Assembly (NCBI GenBank): GCA_016196065.1
Contig: JACPYL010000010.1
Location: 558,001 to 622,000, forward strand
DNA: 64,000 bases
Reading direction: 5' to 3'
Origin: Acidobacteriota bacterium
Lineage (GTDB): Bacteria > Acidobacteriota > Terriglobia > Terriglobales > Acidobacteriaceae
Shown: positions 56,801-64,000 of the stretch, piece after piece
Layout of the letters: every line of letters begins with the position of its first letter
Position numbering within the stretch: the stretch's first letter is position 1
Translations under genes and position numbers: made by a program
Notes under the pieces: generated by a model
Seen by the model: the letters and a program-made list of their open reading frames with translations, nothing else
What the model was told of the DNA's origin: nothing
The model's database searches: none

Positions 56801-59401
56801 TTATTGCGGTTTCGTACCATCCTCAGGCTTAGACGGTGGAGGAGTGTTTTTGTCATGGGAGCCGCTATCGCCCTTGAAAGCGTCTGCGATCTTACCGAAG
56901 AAGCCTTTCTTCTTTTTCGCAGCATCCCCATCACCTTGGACACCGTTGGCTGTCTGTTGGTTCCCGTTGGGCGGCGGGAGCGGTTTTTCTGAGTTTCCTC
57001 CAAAAATGCGGGAGAAAAATCCTTGGTTCGTACTCTGATCGCAGGTATCACGCGGCTCGGTCCCTGCCACGAACGCAATCGTATAAGTATCCGGACAGGA
57101 AGGAGTTGCGAGCCGGTTCGTAATCTTGTCCAGTTGCACGTCAACCACGCCCTCGGGCTGGCTGAACCCCCGGACATCCGCATACTGCGGCAACGTGACC
57201 GCCTTCTTCATGAATTCAGTCCAGATCGGCGCCGCCGTCATCGCGCCGCTCAAGCGCAGATCGCTGTAGTCGTCATATCCAACCCACACGATGCAGAGCA
57301 GATTCGAGGTATATCCCGCGAACCACCCATCGTGCGAACTGCCCGTCTTGCCGGCCGCCGGCGGAGCGAACCCGCGCCCGCGCACCGGCGTAAAGCCCAG
57401 GCCGTTGTTGATTACACTTTCCATCATGTTGGTGATGACGTAAGCGACTCGTGGATCGAGTACCTGTTTTTTCTCCGTGCCGAAGTTCATCACAACGTCG
57501 CCCTGCGCGTTCCGCACCGAGTTCACAAAAATAGGAGACAGCCGCATGCCCCCATTCGCAAACGACGTGTACGCCGCCGTCATGTCCACCGGACTCGCGT
57601 CGTAAGCCCCGAGTGCCATCGCTGGGGTCGCCTTCACCGACGCGATCCCGGCGTTCCGCGCCAAGTCCGCGACCTTGTCATAGCCCACTTCTTCCGCCAC
57701 TTTCACGGTTGCATTGTTGAGCGACATCGCCAGCGCATACCGCAGCGTCACATCGCCGTGATATTCCTCTTTGTAATTACGTGGCTCGTAAATTTGATCG
57801 CCGTAAGTAAATGTGGAAGGCGCATCCGGAACCGTCGATGCCGGAGTCAAAATAGGCGTCGATCCGTCGATCCCTGTATTCAGCGCCGCCGCGTACACAA
57901 ACGGTTTGAAGATGGACCCGGTCGGCCGCTTTGCCAGCGCGTGATTCAGTTGGCTCATCCCGTAATTGCGCCCACCCACCAGTGCCTTGATCTCGCCCGT
58001 ATGCGGATCCATTGCCACTAGCGCGACCTGTGCCTGCGGGCCAGGAGCCACCGTCGTCTCAAATTTATTTTTGCCGACCTTCACCTTCTTGGTCCGCATC
58101 TTGGTGATCTGATCATCCACCAACTTGATGCCCGTCTCGACCGCCTGCGCCGCTGCCCGCTGCAGGTCGGGATCCAGTGCCGTGTAGATGCGGTACGACT
58201 GATCATTCAATTCCCGCTCGTTCAGTTTGCTGATCACCGCGTCGCGCACCATGTCGACGTAATAAGGAGCGTCGCTGGCCTCGACATTCGGAGGAGCAAG
58301 TTTCAGCGGCGCAGCTTTTGCCTTGTCGGCCTGATCGCGAGTGATCACGCGATTCTCCGCCATCGACTCAATCACCGTGTTCCGGCGTTCCAGTGCTCTT
58401 TCCGGATGCCGGTACGGCGACAGATAACTCGGCGCCTGGATCAATCCCGCCAGCAGCGCCGCTTCCGGCAGCGAGACGTCTTTCAGATCCTTGTTGAAGT
58501 ACGACTTCGCACCTTCCGCCAGTCCGGAGATTGTGAACGATCCGCGCTGCCCCAGATCGACCCGGTTGGCGTAAAACTCAAAAATCTGTTGCTTGGAAAA
58601 TTTCTGTTCCAGCTGGACCGCAATCAGCATCTCGATCAACTTGCGCTTGAACGTTTTTTCCGGCGTCAGGAAAAACGCGCGTGAAAGCTGCATCGTGATC
58701 GTCGACCCACCTTGTTGATGGCGCTGATGCGTAAAGTCCACCCAGGCCGCTTCCGCCAACCGAAGAAAATTGACTCCGCCATGCTGGAAGAAGCGCCGGT
58801 CTTCGATCGAGATCACGGCATCCACCATCATCTTGGGGATGTCGTCGTACGTGACCAGAGACCGCTTGGAGCGTTGCTCCGCGTCAAAAAGCGAGGTGAC
58901 CAGTTGCGGTTCGAGTTCATAGGCCGCCAGGTCGCCCGCCGACCGGCTCTTGATCTCCGACACTTTTCCGTCGGCAACCGTGATCGTCGCCGGCTCTGGG
59001 CTGTGATACGACTCCGGCCCCGGCAACACTTCAATCGAACTGCCCTTTACGTGGTAACTGCCGAGCGGCGACTGGCCATCCTTCTCGCCATATCCCGCGT
59101 GCCGCAACTCGGCCGCGATGTCATGGACGGTAAACGGCGATCCCACCCGCACCACGCGCGGGCCAGCAAAAATCTTCGCCGAACTCGCAAACACTGGATC
59201 CCGGAATCGCTGCTCAATAATGCGGTCGTACTTTACATACCAGTAGGAAAAGAATCCCACTACCAGCAACGACAGCGACAGAAACGCCAGCAGCGCGGCG
59301 CGCAGAATGGGATCTCGCGGCAACAGCCCTTTTCGGCCCTTCGCCCCAGGTGCCGCAGTCGGAATTTTTACCTTGATAGCCACAGGGATCGTGTCAACCA
59401 T
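56801..59401 (-). CDS. Class A penicillin-binding protein (PBP1-type)
   Basis: An 866-residue bifunctional peptidoglycan synthase. A cytoplasmic basic tail and one transmembrane helix (AALLAFLSLSLLVVGFFSYWYV) precede a UB2H-like region. The GT51 glycosyltransferase follows (SIEDRRFFQHGGVN with catalytic Glu, QGGSTITMQLSRAFFL, KLIEMLIAVQLEQKF), then the transpeptidase with SxxK in RPTGSIFKP, SxN in AMSLNNATV, and KTG in AAGKTGSSHD. A long charged, Pro/Lys/Asn-rich tail (KPLPPPNGNQQTANG, KKKKGFFGKIADAFKGD) is unusual in length. All catalytic residues are present. Confidence 0.94.
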   Translation of the reverse strand: MVDTIPVAIKVKIPTAAPGAKGRKGLLPRDPILRAALLAFLSLSLLVVGFFSYWYVKYDRIIEQRFRDPVFASSAKIFAGPRVVRVGSPFTVHDIAAELRHAGYGEKDGQSPLGSYHVKGSSIEVLPGPESYHSPEPATITVADGKVSEIKSRSAGDLAAYELEPQLVTSLFDAEQRSKRSLVTYDDIPKMMVDAVISIEDRRFFQHGGVNFLRLAEAAWVDFTHQRHQQGGSTITMQLSRAFFLTPEKTFKRKLIEMLIAVQLEQKFSKQQIFEFYANRVDLGQRGSFTISGLAEGAKSYFNKDLKDVSLPEAALLAGLIQAPSYLSPYRHPERALERRNTVIESMAENRVITRDQADKAKAAPLKLAPPNVEASDAPYYVDMVRDAVISKLNERELNDQSYRIYTALDPDLQRAAAQAVETGIKLVDDQITKMRTKKVKVGKNKFETTVAPGPQAQVALVAMDPHTGEIKALVGGRNYGMSQLNHALAKRPTGSIFKPFVYAAALNTGIDGSTPILTPASTVPDAPSTFTYGDQIYEPRNYKEEYHGDVTLRYALAMSLNNATVKVAEEVGYDKVADLARNAGIASVKATPAMALGAYDASPVDMTAAYTSFANGGMRLSPIFVNSVRNAQGDVVMNFGTEKKQVLDPRVAYVITNMMESVINNGLGFTPVRGRGFAPPAAGKTGSSHDGWFAGYTSNLLCIVWVGYDDYSDLRLSGAMTAAPIWTEFMKKAVTLPQYADVRGFSQPEGVVDVQLDKITNRLATPSCPDTYTIAFVAGTEPRDTCDQSTNQGFFSRIFGGNSEKPLPPPNGNQQTANGVQGDGDAAKKKKGFFGKIADAFKGDSGSHDKNTPPPSKPEDGTKPQ

Positions 59402-59822
59402 TTACAACAGCAATTCACCGTCCGAAACCAGAACCGATTGGAGGGAATCACCCGCTTGATTCTAAACCACAAGCAGGCCGCTACCGTCATTGGATGCGTG
59501 TCAAGGAATAGACGGGGGTGTGGGAGGAATCGCGGTCTTGCTACTGCGTCCACCGGAAAAATCTCTGAAACGATTTTCGATGTGACTGCACTATCCATTA
59601 AAGAAGGCGACGCCAATAGGCGATTCGCCGATGTTTAGGACTCAGCCAGAGAACTTCTGGTGAAGGTCCAGTGTAAGGTGCCGGATCCGACGGGGAAGCG
59701 GATCCGGCGCTTTGCTTTTGTGCCCCGGAACCAAATGGAATATCGAGAGAATGATTGACAGGAGTCGTTCGAAACGGACTGAAGGTGATTCAGGCGAGCC
59801 GCAGGACAATAAACAAGCCGCC
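59402..59822. other. Spacer upstream of the PBP gene, one hairpin
   Basis: No supportable gene in about 420 bases. It contains GCCGGATCC / GGATCCGGC (59680-59708, 11-base loop), followed on the plus strand by GCTTTGCTTTTG. It otherwise holds the PBP leader. Confidence 0.5.
59680..59708 (+). terminator. Hairpin with U-rich tail on the plus strand
   Basis: A 9-bp perfect stem followed by GCTTTGCTTTTG. No plus-strand gene ends here, so it may terminate an unannotated transcript or act on the minus strand as a plain stem-loop. Confidence 0.4.
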
Positions 59823-60179
59823 CTAGTACAGCCCCTTGTTACTGCTCGAAGGATGGAACTCCAGCGTAGTCGAATATCCGGGTAGGGTGACAGGAACGCT
59901 ATACTGCGCTTCGATCGTCAAGCTGCCGGTGCCGCTGGTGCCAGTGCGGCTCACGCGCACTTGCTTGTTGGTAAGTTGGATGTCATATTCCCGCGCGTGC
60001 TTGATCACCGACTCTCGGATCTCTTCTTCCGAGCGGCTGCCATACGTCGACTGCAGCGCTTCGTTCTTGATCGCATCCTCGAACTGGTAGTTCGAGAAGT
60101 AGGGTGGGATAAGCTTCAGGCAGAAGATGGCCGCCAGGACCATCATCCCTACCCCGAGAATCATTTTCACGGATCCCAT
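59823..60179 (-). CDS. Small membrane-anchored hypothetical protein (118 aa)
   Basis: A 118-residue protein with an N-terminal membrane anchor (MILGVGMMVLAAIFCLKLIPPY). A helical then strand-rich periplasmic part follows (SNYQFEDAIKNEALQS, EEEIRESVIKHAREYDIQLT, LTIEAQYSVPVTLPGYSTTL). The plan is that of DUF4845-like anchors. The function is unknown, although its position beside prolyl-tRNA synthetase and a PBP is not informative. The ATG at 60179 is the natural start. Confidence 0.7.
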   Translation of the reverse strand: MGSVKMILGVGMMVLAAIFCLKLIPPYFSNYQFEDAIKNEALQSTYGSRSEEEIRESVIKHAREYDIQLTNKQVRVSRTGTSGTGSLTIEAQYSVPVTLPGYSTTLEFHPSSSNKGLY

Positions 60180-60218
60180 AGCGTTTGACGCCCTGCCCGC
60201 CAGGTTTCTAATTCGGCT

Positions 60219-61982
60219 CTAATGCGGCAGCAGGGCTTGAAAGTACTCCCCTATGGCAGAAATCTTAACGTCACTGGATTGCCGAGTCGAGCGCTGAACG
60301 ACTTCCACAGTATCGTCGGTAACCTTCTTCCCAACGTTGATTCTAAAAGGGATACCGACTAGATCGGCGTCCTTGAACTTGACTCCCGGCCGTTCATCCC
60401 GGTCATCCATCAGCACATCGATCCCGGCCCCTTCGAGCGTCTTGGCAATCGACTCCGCGGCCGTCCGGATCTTTTCATCCCCCATGTTGGTGGGGACCAC
60501 CACCACCTCGAACGGCGCAATCGAAGGCGGCAACCAGAATCCATTCTCATCGTTGGATTGTTCAATCGCCGCGGTGAGAATGCGCTCGATGCCAATTCCG
60601 TAACTGCCCATGATCGGTGCGACTTCTTTGCCATTGCGATCGAGCACACGCGCGCCCATCGACTCCGAATACTTGTATCCAAGTTTGAAGATGTGCCCGA
60701 TTTCCACCGCCCTATCGATACGCAACGCGGCACCACAATTCGGACAAGCCTCACCCGCCGTCACCGCACGCAAGTCGGCGTATGCCGTCGGTTGAAAGGT
60801 TTTTCCAGGCGTCAGATTCTTGACGTGATAGTCCTCTTTGTTTGCGCCGCCAATCAGGTTGGAACGTCCTTCGAGCGCTTTGTCGACGATCAGAACTGGT
60901 TTACCGGAATCTTTCATATCCTTCGCCCACTCGATGCCGAGAGGTCCCAGATATCCGGCTGGCGACTTGAACAGCTCGCGAATTTCTTCTTCCTGCATCG
61001 GACGCGCTTCCTTGCCGCCCACTGCCGTCGATAACTTCGCCTCGTTCATCTGGTGATCGCCGCGCATCAGCAACACCACCGCTCGCAAACGGGACTTCTG
61101 CGTCTTCTCATCCGTCTCGGTAATCATCATCGCGAGCGTTTTGATCTTATTTTTCGGAGACACTCCCAGAAACCGCGCCACATCTTCGATCGTCTTTTGC
61201 CCCGGAGTGTGCACCTGCAACGGCGTTCCATCGCCCTCGGCCTTAAGATCTTCGACCGGATCGAGCGTGGAAACCGCCTTCTCAAGATTCGCCGCGTAGT
61301 TGCACGTGTCGCAGCTGACGATCTGATCTTCGCCCGCCGGAGTGCGCACCATGAACTCATGGGACTGCGATCCGCCCATTGCGCCAGAGTGCGCTTCCAC
61401 CACCATGTACTTCAGTCCGCAACGATCGAAGATGGTGCGATACGTTTTGTCGTGCTTCTTGTAGGAAACGTCGAGGCCGTCGGAATCGATGTCGAACGAG
61501 TAAGCATCCTTCATGATGAACTGCCGCACCCGCAGCAGTCCCGATTTCGGGCGCGGTTCGTCCCGGAACTTGGTCTGAATCTGATACCAGATCTGCGGCA
61601 ACTGTTTGTAGCTGCGCAGTTCCTTGCGCGCGATATCGGTCATCACTTCTTCGTGCGTCATGCCCAGGCAAAGGTCAGCGCCCTTGCGGTCTTTCAGGCG
61701 AAACATGTTGTCGCCCATCACTTGCCAGCGTCCACTTTCTTCCCATAGGTCGCGCGGATGCAGCGTGGGCAGATAAAATTCCTGGCCAATCCTGTCCATC
61801 TCCTCGCGCACAATCCCCATGATCTTGTTGATGGTGCGATTGCCCAGGAATAGAAACGAATAAATGCCCGCGCCCAGTTGGCGGACGTATCCCGAACGGA
61901 CAAGCAATTTGTGACTGGCGACCTCGGCATCCGCCGGGGCCTCGCGAAGAGTCGGAATAAACAGTGCAGACCAACGATGCAT
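60219..61982 (-). CDS. proS: Prolyl-tRNA synthetase (bacterial type)
   Basis: A 587-residue class II synthetase of the bacterial type. Motif 1 region is [20 protein letters not shown]. Motif 2 is [20 protein letters not shown]. The YbaK-like editing domain spans about residues 225-400 ([44 protein letters not shown]). Motif 3 is [14 protein letters not shown], followed by the anticodon-binding domain ([33 protein letters not shown]). All core residues are present. It attaches proline to tRNA-Pro and clears mischarged alanine. The start ATG at 61982 ([20 protein letters not shown]) is canonical. Confidence 0.96.
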   Translation of the reverse strand: MHRWSALFIPTLREAPADAEVASHKLLVRSGYVRQLGAGIYSFLFLGNRTINKIMGIVREEMDRIGQEFYLPTLHPRDLWEESGRWQVMGDNMFRLKDRKGADLCLGMTHEEVMTDIARKELRSYKQLPQIWYQIQTKFRDEPRPKSGLLRVRQFIMKDAYSFDIDSDGLDVSYKKHDKTYRTIFDRCGLKYMVVEAHSGAMGGSQSHEFMVRTPAGEDQIVSCDTCNYAANLEKAVSTLDPVEDLKAEGDGTPLQVHTPGQKTIEDVARFLGVSPKNKIKTLAMMITETDEKTQKSRLRAVVLLMRGDHQMNEAKLSTAVGGKEARPMQEEEIRELFKSPAGYLGPLGIEWAKDMKDSGKPVLIVDKALEGRSNLIGGANKEDYHVKNLTPGKTFQPTAYADLRAVTAGEACPNCGAALRIDRAVEIGHIFKLGYKYSESMGARVLDRNGKEVAPIMGSYGIGIERILTAAIEQSNDENGFWLPPSIAPFEVVVVPTNMGDEKIRTAAESIAKTLEGAGIDVLMDDRDERPGVKFKDADLVGIPFRINVGKKVTDDTVEVVQRSTRQSSDVKISAIGEYFQALLPH

Positions 61983-62080
61983 AGTTGTGTTCTCGATGGA
62001 GTAGAGAATCCTAGATTGTAAATGATGGCCGGGCAGGGCTCGCGCGCAGTGTGGACAAACTCACCTAGTGGCGAGGAATT

Positions 62081-62293
62081 CTACGGCGCCAGCCGCTGCA
62101 GGATTTGCTTCCCCAGTTTCTGAGCCTCACCGAAAAATTTCTGATACTCCACAAACAGCCGGTTCAGTTCAATGGACTGGTCAGGCGTGAGCTTGTTGCG
62201 CAGCAACATGTCGCGGACGTGAACCGGGTTCGGCAACGTCGCCTCTTCGGTCAGTTCTTCCAGCGCGGTGGACGGATTGTAGTGGTACATCAA
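62081..62293 (-). CDS. Short hypothetical protein (70 aa)
   Basis: A 70-residue soluble protein, nearly all helical (STALEELTEEATLPNPVHVR, NKLTPDQSIELNRLFVEYQK, GEAQKLGKQILQRL). It lies between the receiver gene and proS on the same strand, with a 19-base gap on one side and about 100 on the other. It looks like a small conserved acidobacterial protein but I cannot assign it. The alternative reading frame on the other strand is weaker. Confidence 0.55.
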   Translation of the reverse strand: MMYHYNPSTALEELTEEATLPNPVHVRDMLLRNKLTPDQSIELNRLFVEYQKFFGEAQKLGKQILQRLAP

Positions 62294-62311
62294 CCTATTC
62301 TATCGTGACCA

Positions 62312-62737
62312 TCACACCGCTGAGGCCGCGCTCCGTTTCGCTTCGTCGAGTTTGCGCAAAACGGATTCCACGGTTGTCACGAGCAGATCGGAACTCTTGT
62401 CCAGTTCGAGCGCGGATTTCTCGAAATAGGCTGCCGCACCTTCCTGCAAAAACCGTTCTTCATTTTTCTGCGAGAGGCTGGTGAGGATCACAATTGGGAT
62501 CGCTGCCGTGCGCGAATCTTCTTTGAGTTTGCGGAGCAGGTCCGGCCCGCTCAGTTTCGGCAACATCATGTCGAGCAGGATGATATCCGGCAAGATCTCG
62601 AAGGCCACGCGGAGTCCTTCTTCGCCGTCGCCGGCCGTGCTGACGTCAAATCCCGCGCGGATCAGCACGCGCTCGTTGGCCAGGCGCAGGAACTTGCTGT
62701 CTTCCACCAGCAGAACTTTCGGGTTGGGCGTGGGCAC
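62312..62737 (-). CDS. Single-domain response regulator
   Basis: A 141-residue CheY-like receiver with no output domain. The acidic pair is in VEDSKF, phospho-acceptor Asp56 in LLDMMLPKLSG, Thr86 region in VILTSLSQ, and Lys107-type lysine in YFEKSALE. A short extra helix follows (TTVESVLRKLDEAKRSAASAV). Such proteins work as phospho-relay or allosteric partners. Its kinase is not in the vicinity. Confidence 0.9.
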   Translation of the reverse strand: MPTPNPKVLLVEDSKFLRLANERVLIRAGFDVSTAGDGEEGLRVAFEILPDIILLDMMLPKLSGPDLLRKLKEDSRTAAIPIVILTSLSQKNEERFLQEGAAAYFEKSALELDKSSDLLVTTVESVLRKLDEAKRSAASAV

Positions 62738-62805
62738 GAGGTCCCTCTAGTTGCCCTATCGGCAGACCAGCGGAGAGGTTTAGGATCTGCTCTGCATTCC
62801 TCCGC

Positions 62806-62835
62806 AAAAAAACGGGGCTGCCGAAGCAGCCCCGT
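62806..62835 (-). terminator. Intrinsic terminator of the secreted anchor-D gene
   Basis: Perfect 10-bp stem ACGGGGCTGC / GCAGCCCCGT around a 4-base loop, followed on the minus strand by at least six T. It lies about 25 bases past the stop at 62860. Confidence 0.85.
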
Positions 62836-62859
62836 ACGGTTAGATCGAACGTTACTCGA

Positions 62860-64000
62860 CTATTTCCCCGTGCCCGTGAGCGGCACTTGCTGTGGGCTAT
62901 TGCCCGCGTTGTCTGTCAGGGTCACGGCACCCGTACGCACTCCGACTTGAGTTGGCGTAAAGGTCACCTTGATCTTGCAGAACTTGCCGGGAGCGACCGG
63001 AGTGCCGACTTTGCAGGACTTCGCAATGATCACGAAAGCAAAGTCTCCGCTGATCGAGACGCCGGTGAAGTTCAGGGGCGAGCCCCCCGTATTCGTAAGC
63101 GTAACTACCTTGGCGGGGCTCGTTATGCCCACAACCTTCTTGGCAAACGTCAGCGAGGGCGGAACCAGGCTCACGACCGGCCCAGTCGCAGTTACGGTGA
63201 GCGACACGGTCGTCGTGTGAGTCAAGTTGCCGGACACGCCGCTGATGGTCACCGTCGAGGTCCCGGGTGCAGCGCTTACGCCAACCGTCAGAGTCAACGT
63301 GCTGGTTGACGTGGTGGGGTTCGGATTGAATGCGGCGGTCACGCCGTTCGGCAGACCAGACGCGCTCAGATTGACGCTACCGTTGAAGCCATTCTGCGGT
63401 GCCACCGTGATCGTGCTCGTGCCGCTGGCGCCTTGCGCTACGGTCAGCGAGTTCGGGGTTGCCGACAGGCTGAAATCAGGCGCGGCCACAACGCTGACGA
63501 CCACTGCGTTCGACTCGATGCCGTTCGCGACGGCAGTCAAGTTATAGGTTCCGGAAGGAACTCCGGCTGGCACATCAAACTTCGTGGAGTTGGGCAACCC
63601 AGGCGCGATCGAGTGCGTGGCCTCACCGTGCGTAGTCGCGTAGAAAACATGGTTCGGTGCAACGGCCTGCACCAGGCGAACCAGCGGATAGTTCGTGACT
63701 CCCTGGTAATCGTCACCGTAGCCGCTGCCTTCGGACAGGCCATTCAGTTGGTTGCCAGAAAGCGCGTTGTTGGTCGAGGGGCTGTTGATCGTCCCGCTCA
63801 CAGGATTGATGGTCGGTGCCACGCCCGCAACCACACCCGCAGCCGGCGTATAAATTTCGACGCGGCCGCTGAAGTCGGTAAACATGATCTGTCCGGTGGG
63901 AAGAATCATGAGATGTCCCACGAACGACGAATCGGCGGGGCAGTTCTGCGGATTCGCGGTGTTCGCCAGGGTGTTGGCGACCGGATCGTACTCCACGAAC
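62860..64000 (-). CDS. Secreted Ig/choice-of-anchor-D protein, 5' end outside window
   Basis: The minus-strand frame is open to the window edge, so at least 380 residues are C-terminal to a start beyond 64000. The N-terminal part seen (MILPTGQIMFTDFSGRVEIY) resembles a propeller or kelch-type unit. It is followed by a TTHG/galactose-oxidase-like Ig segment (KFDVPAGVPSGTYNLTAVAN), Ig-like domains (FSLSATPNSLTVAQGASGTS, NGSVNLSASGLPNGVTAAF), and a final choice-of-anchor D domain (LTFAKKVVGITSPAKVVTLT, KVTFTPTQVGVRTGAVTLTD). It is probably a surface protein related in tail architecture to the multicopper oxidase at 14.8-20.0 kb. Confidence 0.85.
   Translation of the reverse strand, partial: FVEYDPVANTLANTANPQNCPADSSFVGHLMILPTGQIMFTDFSGRVEIYTPAAGVVAGVAPTINPVSGTINSPSTNNALSGNQLNGLSEGSGYGDDYQGVTNYPLVRLVQAVAPNHVFYATTHGEATHSIAPGLPNSTKFDVPAGVPSGTYNLTAVANGIESNAVVVSVVAAPDFSLSATPNSLTVAQGASGTSTITVAPQNGFNGSVNLSASGLPNGVTAAFNPNPTTSTSTLTLTVGVSAAPGTSTVTISGVSGNLTHTTTVSLTVTATGPVVSLVPPSLTFAKKVVGITSPAKVVTLTNTGGSPLNFTGVSISGDFAFVIIAKSCKVGTPVAPGKFCKIKVTFTPTQVGVRTGAVTLTDNAGNSPQQVPLTGTGK

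Overview
The window most resembles an acidobacterial chromosome (Acidobacteriota, Terriglobia/Koribacter-like). This is inferred from gene style and not from a marker gene: soluble-start Ser/Thr kinases opening with SGTKLGPYEI, several secreted FG-GAP, HAF and choice-of-anchor D proteins, a transcarboxylase-type 5S/12S/1.3S operon, and GC-rich palindromes of the GTCCCGGAGGGAC kind.

Region 1 (about 0.8-13.9 kb) is the unusual part. It is a run of mostly short, unrelated genes (membrane, secreted, TPR, TonB-C, zinc-finger-like, unknown), one per slot and in both orientations. They are separated by a dispersed imperfect palindrome. The right arm reads GTAGTTGGTGTAATCGCCTG followed by about 14 less conserved bases ending near CAGTT. 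The left arm is its near reverse complement, about GTTGGCGTAACATCGC followed by GATTACACCAACTAC. I count 17 full or half copies here, plus one stray at 21.7 kb. Several gene stop codons lie inside the right arm. In the middle, in a single slot bounded by repeat arms, sits a divergent pair of paralogous large serine recombinases with a small convergent ORF. A 3' fragment of a tRNA-Ala(GGC) gene lies just beyond. The layout is integron-like (one gene plus one palindromic site per unit), but no integron tyrosine integrase is present and the canonical attC core boxes are not clear. It is the best candidate here for an undescribed mobile system.

Region 2 (14.2-24.9 kb) starts with two gene remnants fused end to end (an HD-GYP tail and a kinase/TPR tail). 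It then holds a very large secreted multicopper oxidase, a Crp/Fnr regulator with three CRP-like operators in the divergent spacer, and a four-part kinase-PEGA-FGE-hydrolase fusion.

Region 3 (25-33.7 kb) is a signalling island on the minus strand: MHYT-PAS histidine kinase, REC-HDOD, MASE1-PAS histidine kinase (frameshifted) and REC-HD-GYP. A divergent REC protein with a degenerate HD-GYP-like domain lies next to it.

Region 4 (33.7-64 kb) is ordinary chromosome: FecR-like protein, SRAP protein, type IV pilin-like protein, S4 RNA-binding protein, a VCBS-repeat protein, a kinase with TolB-like repeats, and the 5S/12S/small membrane/BCCP carboxyltransferase operon. Envelope enzymes follow (beta-lactamase fold hydrolase, L,D-transpeptidase, M23 peptidase, class A PBP), with an Lhr-type helicase, a KdsC-like phosphatase, prolyl-tRNA synthetase, a receiver protein, and a secreted Ig/anchor-D protein cut by the window end. 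A possible small RNA with a good sigma70 promoter lies between the M23 peptidase and the helicase.
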